A stretch of DNA of 64,000 nt from Bartonella sp. HY038 (GTDB lineage Bacteria; Pseudomonadota; Alphaproteobacteria; Rhizobiales; Rhizobiaceae), in assembly GCF_014117425.1 (NCBI RefSeq), contig NZ_CP059725.1, positions 1,860,001 to 1,924,000 on the forward strand, in the 5' to 3' direction. Shown here in pieces: positions 58,571 to 64,000 of this stretch. The notes beneath the pieces were generated by a model. That model saw only the letters and a program-made list of their open reading frames with translations, was not told where the DNA came from and ran no database searches. Position numbers and translations under genes: made by a program. Within the stretch, counting starts at the first letter, position 1; each line of letters opens with the position of its first letter.

Positions 58571-59488
58571 ATGAAAAAACTACTTCTTATGTTGGCGGCT
58601 GCCTCAAGCCTTGTGCTTATTAATAGCGCAGCTTTTGCTGAAAAATTTAAAGCCGTAACCACCTTTACAGTTATTGCCGATATGGCACGCAATGTTGCCG
58701 GCGATGCTGCAGATGTTGAATCTATTACAAGACCCGGTGTTGAAATTCATGAATATGAACCAACCCCTGGAGATTTGCGCCGCGCCCAAGGTGCGGATCT
58801 TGTTTTATGGAATGGCCTTAACCTTGAATTATGGTTTGAAAAATTCTTTGAAAATGTCAAGGATAAGCCAAGCGTTGTGGTAACTAATGGTGTTGTACCA
58901 ATGAGCATTAGCGAAGGCCCTTATGATGGCAAGCCAAATCCTCATGCTTGGATGTCGCCCACTAATGCGCTTATCTATGTTGATAATATTCGTGATGCTT
59001 TTGTAAAATACGATCCTGATAATGCTGAAATCTATAAGGCCAATGCCGAAAAATATAAGCAAGAAATTCGCGCTGCAATTGATCCTATCCGCGCTGAATT
59101 TGATGCATTGCCAGAAAGCCGCCGCTTTCTTGTCACCAGTGAAGGCGCATTTAGCTATCTTGCCCGTGATTTTGGTTTGAAAGAATTTTACATTTGGCCA
59201 ATTAATGCCGATCAACAAGGTACGCCTCAGCAAATCCGCAAGGTTATTGATGAAGTTCGCACCAATAAAATTCCAGCCGTATTTTCAGAAAGCACTATTT
59301 CAGACAAGCCAGCCAAACAAATTGCTAAAGAAACAGGTGCGCTTTATGGTGGCGTATTATATGTTGACTCCTTGAGTGAAGCTGATGGTCCTGTGCCAAC
59401 CTATATTGATCTTTTGAAAGTAACCAGCGCAACCGTTGCCAATGCTCTTAGTGAAAAATCTTCCAAGGAAGGCGAAACAAAGAAATGA
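58571..59488 (+). CDS. sitA: Mn/Fe ABC transporter substrate-binding protein SitA
   Basis: A 305-residue periplasmic cluster A-I binding protein with a signal peptide ending at SAAFAEKF (~residue 23). Metal ligands likely sit in [12 protein letters not shown] (His), [11 protein letters not shown] (His), [13 protein letters not shown] (Glu) and [10 protein letters not shown] (Asp). ATG 58571 has AAGGA 8 nt upstream; the in-frame TTG at 58568 is less likely. It is the first gene of sitABCD, with sitB overlapping its end by 4 bp. Whether Mn or Fe is preferred cannot be told. Confidence 0.92.
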   Translation: MKKLLLMLAAASSLVLINSAAFAEKFKAVTTFTVIADMARNVAGDAADVESITRPGVEIHEYEPTPGDLRRAQGADLVLWNGLNLELWFEKFFENVKDKPSVVVTNGVVPMSISEGPYDGKPNPHAWMSPTNALIYVDNIRDAFVKYDPDNAEIYKANAEKYKQEIRAAIDPIRAEFDALPESRRFLVTSEGAFSYLARDFGLKEFYIWPINADQQGTPQQIRKVIDEVRTNKIPAVFSESTISDKPAKQIAKETGALYGGVLYVDSLSEADGPVPTYIDLLKVTSATVANALSEKSSKEGETKK

Positions 59489-60345
59489 ATAATACCGGAA
59501 TCGTTATGAGTGATGTCACCGTCACTTATCGCAATGGTTTTACTGCTCTTAAAAACGCAAGTTTTGATAGCCCAGAAAAAAGTATTACTGCTCTTGTTGG
59601 GGTCAATGGTGCTGGTAAATCAACATTGTTTAAAGCGATTATGGGATTTGTACAAGTGAGCCGTGGGACCATATCGGTCCTCGGCCTTCCTGTTAAAACA
59701 GCCCTTAAACAAAACATCATTGCTTATGTTCCGCAAAGCGAAGAAGTTGACTGGAGTTTTCCTGTTCTTGTCGAAGATGTCGTTATGATGGGGCGTTATG
59801 GCCATATGAATTTTCTGCGCATTCCCCGCGCAATTGACCGCAAGGCAGTTGATGATGCATTAAAGCGTGTTAACATGCTGGAATATCGCAAAAGGCAAAT
59901 TGGCGAATTGTCAGGCGGACAAAAAAAACGTGTATTTTTGGCACGCGCCATAGCCCAAGAAGCAAAAGTAATTTTACTTGATGAGCCTTTTACTGGTGTT
60001 GATGTTAAAACCGAAGATCAAATCATCACCCTATTGCGGCAAATGCGCGATGAAGGCGCAGTGATGTTGGTTTCAACCCACGATCTTGGTAGTGTCCCGG
60101 AGTTTTGCGACCGTACAGTATTGGTTAAGAAAACCATTCTTGATTTTGGACCAACAGAAAAAGTTTTTACCCCGCAAAATTTGGAAAAAGCCTTTGGCGG
60201 CGCACTCCGCGCCCGTGGACTCGGCAGCATGGGCGAGCATAATATCCATATTTTAAGCGATGATGAAAAGCCGCTAATATTTGCATCCAATAAGGTACAC
60301 GCTAATAAAGACAGCGATGAAAGTGATAAGGAAACAGCAAGATGA
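59485..60345 (+). CDS. sitB: Mn/Fe ABC transporter ATP-binding protein SitB
   Basis: A 286-residue ATPase: Walker [10 protein letters not shown] (~residue 38), Q-loop [13 protein letters not shown], signature LSGGQKKR and Walker B VILLDEPF. The SEEVDWSFP segment is characteristic of the Mn/Zn importer group. The ATGA overlap with sitA and with sitC shows a coupled operon. The C-terminal ~40 residues are Lys/Asp/Ser-rich and probably disordered. Confidence 0.94.
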   Translation: MNNTGIVMSDVTVTYRNGFTALKNASFDSPEKSITALVGVNGAGKSTLFKAIMGFVQVSRGTISVLGLPVKTALKQNIIAYVPQSEEVDWSFPVLVEDVVMMGRYGHMNFLRIPRAIDRKAVDDALKRVNMLEYRKRQIGELSGGQKKRVFLARAIAQEAKVILLDEPFTGVDVKTEDQIITLLRQMRDEGAVMLVSTHDLGSVPEFCDRTVLVKKTILDFGPTEKVFTPQNLEKAFGGALRARGLGSMGEHNIHILSDDEKPLIFASNKVHANKDSDESDKETAR

Positions 60346-61205
60346 TTGATCTTTTGCTTGAACCTTTTACTTATGATTTTATGTTTACAACCGTTTACGT
60401 TACCTGCCTAATAGGAGCATTATGCGCGTTTTTATCGGCATTCTTGATGCTCAAAGGCTGGTCTTTAATGGGAGATGCGCTATCCCACTCTATCATTCCA
60501 GGTGTCGTAGGCGCCTATATGCTTGGTCTACCATTTTCGCTTGGTGCATTTTTTTCTGGTGGTCTCGCGGCCGGTGCTATTTTGTTTCTTAATGAGCGAA
60601 CAAAGCTAAAAGAAGATGCAATTATTGGCCTTATCTTTACCTCGTTTTTTGGGATTGGGCTTTTCATGCAATCCAAAGCATCTATTCCCATTAAACTTGA
60701 TGCAGTCATCCTTGGCAACCTTGGTAGTATTGCCACAGAAGATATTATTCAATTGGTCATTATCGGCGTTGTTTCCATTGCCATTATGCTGGTCATTTGG
60801 AAAGATTTATTAGTCACATTTTTTGATGAAAATCATGCCCGCTCTATTGGTATTAACACAAAATTGTTGAAAATTATTTTCTTTACGCTTCTTGCAGCAT
60901 CAACCGTTGCTGCGATGCAAACCGTTGGCGCATTTCTAGTTATTGCTTTAGTGGTTACCCCTGGCGCGACCGCTTATTTATTGTCAGACCGTTTTTCACG
61001 GCTTTTGCTTATTGCCATTGCCATCGGTATTTTCACCAGTTTTTTCGGCTCGTATATAAGCTATTTTTTAAACGTACAGCCCGGAGGATTTATCGTTCTT
61101 TTGCAAACGGCTTTATTTATTATTGCCTTTTTCTTTGCGCCCAAGCACGGCTATATTGCTGCACGACTAAAAGCCAAACAGGCATTGGAGGATGATCATG
61201 CTTGA
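60342..61205 (+). CDS. sitC: Mn/Fe ABC transporter permease SitC
   Basis: A 287-residue inner-membrane permease of the ABC-3 family, about eight segments. [20 protein letters not shown] (~residues 38-57) is the family signature, followed by [19 protein letters not shown]. It begins 4 bp before the sitB stop. It is a paralogue of sitD and they presumably form a heterodimer. Confidence 0.93.
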   Translation: MIDLLLEPFTYDFMFTTVYVTCLIGALCAFLSAFLMLKGWSLMGDALSHSIIPGVVGAYMLGLPFSLGAFFSGGLAAGAILFLNERTKLKEDAIIGLIFTSFFGIGLFMQSKASIPIKLDAVILGNLGSIATEDIIQLVIIGVVSIAIMLVIWKDLLVTFFDENHARSIGINTKLLKIIFFTLLAASTVAAMQTVGAFLVIALVVTPGATAYLLSDRFSRLLLIAIAIGIFTSFFGSYISYFLNVQPGGFIVLLQTALFIIAFFFAPKHGYIAARLKAKQALEDDHA

Positions 61206-62034
61206 TATCCTATTAGAGCCATTTCAATTCGACTTTATGGTCAAAGGCCTATTGATTACGGTTATCGTTTCCATTCCAATGGCGTTTTTATCATGCTTTT
61301 TAGTGCTAAAAGGTTGGGCATTGCTTGGTGACGCACTTTCACATGCAGTTTTCCCCGGAGTTGTCATTGCCTATATGGTGGGTTTACCTTTTGCGGTGGG
61401 TGCGTTTAGCGCCGGTATTTTGACCGCTATGGTTACTGGTTTTTTACAAGCCAATAGCCGCGTTAAACAAGATACTATTCTTGGCATTGTTTTTTCGGGC
61501 ATGTTTGCCCTTGGGCTAGTTCTCGTTACCACGATAGAAAGTGATGTTCATCTGACCCATATCCTATTTGGCAGCTTACTTGGTGTTAGCTGGAATGATG
61601 TTTTATCAACCCTTGGCATTTCTGTCTTTATTACTGTTATTTTAAGCATCAAATGGCGAGATTTCCAACTATTTATCTTTGACCCGATTGAGGCGAAAGC
61701 GGTTGGTCTTACTTTATGGGTTTTACATTATGGTTTGCTTATCATGATATCGCTTGCAATTGTGGCAGCGTTAAAAAGCGTTGGCATTATTTTATCGATT
61801 TCACTCCTTATTGCACCAGGTGCTATTGCCTTTTTATTAACGCGTAAATTATCACACATGGTGTTAATCGCCGTAAGTCTTGGGGTTGTGGTAAGTTTTT
61901 GCGGCATTTATGCAAGCTTCTTTTTTGACAGCAGCCCCGCCGCAACAATAGTGTTTTTTGAAACAGCTATTTTTATTCTTGTGTTTATTTGGCAAAGTTT
62001 AAAAAATCGCCGCAATACATTAATCGAGGAATAA
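61198..62034 (+). CDS. sitD: Mn/Fe ABC transporter permease SitD
   Basis: The second ABC-3 permease, 278 residues: LKGWALLGDALSHAVFPGVV (~residues 36-55) mirrors sitC. ATG 61198 is favoured over 61192 because GGAGG lies 6 nt before it, while 61192 abuts that site. It overlaps the sitC end by 8 bp. A terminator follows, completing sitABCD. Confidence 0.93.
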   Translation: MLDILLEPFQFDFMVKGLLITVIVSIPMAFLSCFLVLKGWALLGDALSHAVFPGVVIAYMVGLPFAVGAFSAGILTAMVTGFLQANSRVKQDTILGIVFSGMFALGLVLVTTIESDVHLTHILFGSLLGVSWNDVLSTLGISVFITVILSIKWRDFQLFIFDPIEAKAVGLTLWVLHYGLLIMISLAIVAALKSVGIILSISLLIAPGAIAFLLTRKLSHMVLIAVSLGVVVSFCGIYASFFFDSSPAATIVFFETAIFILVFIWQSLKNRRNTLIEE

Positions 62035-62037
62035 TTT

Positions 62038-62084
62038 AAAAGGCATTTTTGAAAAAACACTTGTTGTTTTATAAAATGCCTTTT
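62038..62084 (+). terminator. Terminator after sitABCD
   Basis: A perfect 12-bp stem (AAAAGGCATTTT / AAAATGCCTTTT) enclosing a 23-nt loop that can form a second small stem (AAAACA/TGTTTT). The 3' arm ends in TTTT. Confidence 0.75.
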
Positions 62085-62225
62085 GAATCTATAAAAAACT
62101 AAGATTTCACTCTTGCTCTTGTTTTCAATCAAAAAACACAATTTAAGCGCTCATCAATTTGATTTGTAGTTACGAAATATTCTAAACCACTTCACAGATG
62201 GAATAATTTACACTACATATAAATT

Positions 62226-64000
62226 ATGAAGAATATAGATATTGCTGATAAGAAAAACTGCTTTTTAGGTGTTGAACGCTCGGTACTTGGCTATCGCTGG
62301 GTAGATCGTTTAAACAAGGCTAATTTAAACGCTGTTTTAGCAATGACGCAAAAATATGGCATTCCTGACATGCTAGCACGTGTTTTGGTAGGGCGCGGCA
62401 TTGAAGAAGGCGATGTCAATCAATTTCTTGATCCAACCTTGCGCGATTCTATGCCTGATCCTTCCAGCTTTACTGATATGGATAAGGCCGCAACACGCAT
62501 TGCCGATGCCATTATCAAGCGTGAAAAAGTTGCAATTCTTGGTGATTATGATGTTGACGGCGCATGTTCATCTACCATATTGGCACGTTTTTTACGTAGC
62601 TTTGGTCTTTTAGTTGAAATTCATATTCCTGACCGTATTGTCGAGGGCTATGGCCCCAATGATGATGCAATGGCACAACTTGTTCATAATGGCGCAAGCC
62701 TCATTGTCACGGTTGATTGCGGCTCTTTAAGTGAAGGGCCTATTGCGGTTGCTGCCGATCTTGGTGCAGATGTGGTGGTGCTTGATCACCACCAAATGGG
62801 CGATGTTTTGCCAAGCAAGGCATTAGCAGTAGTTAATCCCAACCGCCCTGATGATTTTTCTGGCCATGGGTTTTTATGTGCGGCAGGGGTGGTTTTCATC
62901 ACTCTTGCAGCTATTTCCCGTAATTTACGCGAGCGCCAATTTAAAGGGCAAATGCCCGACCTGTTGGCATTGCTTGACCTTGTCGCCCTTGCCACCATTT
63001 GTGACGTTGTGCCGCTGATCGGGGTAAATCGTGCTTTTGTGGTTAAAGGCTTACAAGTCGCCCGCAGCATGAATAATGTTGGGTTTGCCGCTCTTGCAAA
63101 AGCTGCGCGTATTGGTGAACCATTAAACACGTTTCATCTTGGTTTTTTAATTGGTCCACGCATTAATGCAGGCGGTCGCATTGGCAATTCTGCCCTTGGT
63201 AGCATTTTGCTTGGTACCGATAATGGCGATCAAGCAACACAAATTGCCCTTGAACTTGAAGGCTTAAATAGCGAAAGACAAGCATTAGAAGCGGTGCAGC
63301 TAGAAGAAGCAGAAGCGCAAGTTTTATTTGAGCTATCGCAGCAAACCACCGAGCCATCGGTGATTGTTGTCGCAAGCCCTGACTGGCACCCCGGTATTGT
63401 TGGGCTTTTAGCATCACGTTTGAAAGAACGTTATCAAAGACCAGCCATTGCCCTTGCCATTAAGCCAGATGGGTCGGCAACTGGCTCTGCACGCTCTATC
63501 ACTGGTTTTGATGTGGGCGATCTTATACGCCGCGCAGTTGAAGAAGGTTTGATTGAAAAGGGCGGCGGCCATATTATGGCGGCGGGCCTTACCATTAATG
63601 CCAGCAAGATCAATGATTTTAGAATTTGGTGTAATGCAGAAGCCAATAAGCGCGTTTTAACCTTACGCCAATCAGCAACTCTTGCCATTGATGGTGCAAT
63701 TTCTGCAAGTGGCGCAACCAATGATTTTATCAAATTGCTAGAAAAAGCTGGTCCTTTTGGTGCTGGCAATGATCAGCCTATTTTTGCAATTCCATCCCAC
63801 TGTCTTGTTGATGTGCGTGAGGTTGGAAAGGGACATATTGCTGTAACTCTTGCCAATGCTGAAGGAAGAAAACTCAAGGGCATTGCGTTTCGTAGCGCCA
63901 GTTCTGACCTTGGCACATTTTTATTGGCTAATCGCGGCAATTACATTCATATGGTTGGCAATTTATCACTTAACTATTGGAATGGCTCCTATTCTCCGCA
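62226..64000 (+). CDS. recJ: Single-stranded-DNA exonuclease RecJ (partial, runs off right edge)
   Basis: A 5'-3' single-strand exonuclease acting in recombination and mismatch repair. 591 codons are visible. DHH-domain motifs: ILGDYDVDGACSSTI (~residue 105), VTVDCGS, VVVLDHHQMGD (~residue 182) and the LATICDVVPL segment. The DHHA1 part shows ATGSARSI and KGGGHIMAAGLT (~residue 440). The ATG at 62226 lacks a clear ribosome binding site; the N-terminal FLGVERSVLGYRWVDRL fits the rhizobial family. The C-terminal end lies outside the window. Confidence 0.94.
   Translation, partial: MKNIDIADKKNCFLGVERSVLGYRWVDRLNKANLNAVLAMTQKYGIPDMLARVLVGRGIEEGDVNQFLDPTLRDSMPDPSSFTDMDKAATRIADAIIKREKVAILGDYDVDGACSSTILARFLRSFGLLVEIHIPDRIVEGYGPNDDAMAQLVHNGASLIVTVDCGSLSEGPIAVAADLGADVVVLDHHQMGDVLPSKALAVVNPNRPDDFSGHGFLCAAGVVFITLAAISRNLRERQFKGQMPDLLALLDLVALATICDVVPLIGVNRAFVVKGLQVARSMNNVGFAALAKAARIGEPLNTFHLGFLIGPRINAGGRIGNSALGSILLGTDNGDQATQIALELEGLNSERQALEAVQLEEAEAQVLFELSQQTTEPSVIVVASPDWHPGIVGLLASRLKERYQRPAIALAIKPDGSATGSARSITGFDVGDLIRRAVEEGLIEKGGGHIMAAGLTINASKINDFRIWCNAEANKRVLTLRQSATLAIDGAISASGATNDFIKLLEKAGPFGAGNDQPIFAIPSHCLVDVREVGKGHIAVTLANAEGRKLKGIAFRSASSDLGTFLLANRGNYIHMVGNLSLNYWNGSYSP

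Overview
The window is a 64 kb stretch of AT-rich bacterial chromosome. Protein content and gene order point to an alphaproteobacterium of the Hyphomicrobiales (Rhizobiales), close to the Brucella/Bartonella group. Pointers are the DUF177-plsX-fabH-ihfA-merR block with a divergent BamE/OmlA-type lipoprotein gene, sdhE next to mfd, an IalB-family protein, an ExoR homologue, the pssA-psd pair, and several families typical of that order. This placement is inferred from family recognition only. No rRNA, tRNA or CRISPR array was seen.

Layout. 1-2.3 kb: a reverse-strand gene running off the left edge (a degenerate MfnB/DUF556-like domain followed by the start of a FolB-like domain) and an MFS efflux pump with two operator-like palindromes upstream. 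2.6-9.4 kb: merR, ihfA, fabH, plsX and yceD on the reverse strand, then a BamE-like lipoprotein gene, azlCD and sdhE. 9.6-20.1 kb: mfd, an MHS-family transporter, an IalB-like protein, mgtE with a MerR gene, a DUF1624 membrane protein and an iron-type superoxide dismutase. 20.6-28.7 kb: an orphan small ORF, valS, psd-pssA, and a LysM gene upstream of an ATM1-type ABC exporter. 29-39 kb: a LOG-family protein, a DUF421 protein, the fatty-acid cluster fabD-fabG-acpP-fabF, alaS, and a divergent dihydroorotase/ygfZ pair. 40-49 kb is the accessory part: an HD phosphohydrolase whose stop codon touches a MITE, a phosphatase, a 1,224-residue autotransporter with seven glycine-rich modules, a decayed IS6-family element, a leucine-rich-repeat-like protein, and a MarR regulator with a membrane protein. 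49-64 kb: thrC, a lipoprotein, an L,D-transpeptidase, pyrG, kdsA, eno, exoR, the sitABCD Mn/Fe importer and recJ running off the right edge.

How the parts fit. Much of the window serves the envelope: fatty-acid and phospholipid synthesis (plsX, fabH, fabD/G/F, acpP, pssA, psd), KDO synthesis (kdsA), peptidoglycan cross-linking (L,D-transpeptidase), outer-membrane assembly (BamE-like) and surface display (autotransporter). The rest is mainly metal and stress physiology (sitABCD, mgtE, sodB, Atm1-type exporter), DNA repair (mfd, recJ) and central metabolism (eno, pyrG, thrC). The ExoR homologue would, if it works as in relatives, link the envelope to ExoS/ChvI signalling.

The least explained items are the truncated MfnB-FolB fusion at the left edge, the modular autotransporter, the MITE that rewrote a stop codon, the hairpin cluster upstream of acpP, an apparently orphan terminator upstream of mgtE, and the low-GC 45.8-48 kb segment holding the IS6 remnant and the LRR-like gene.
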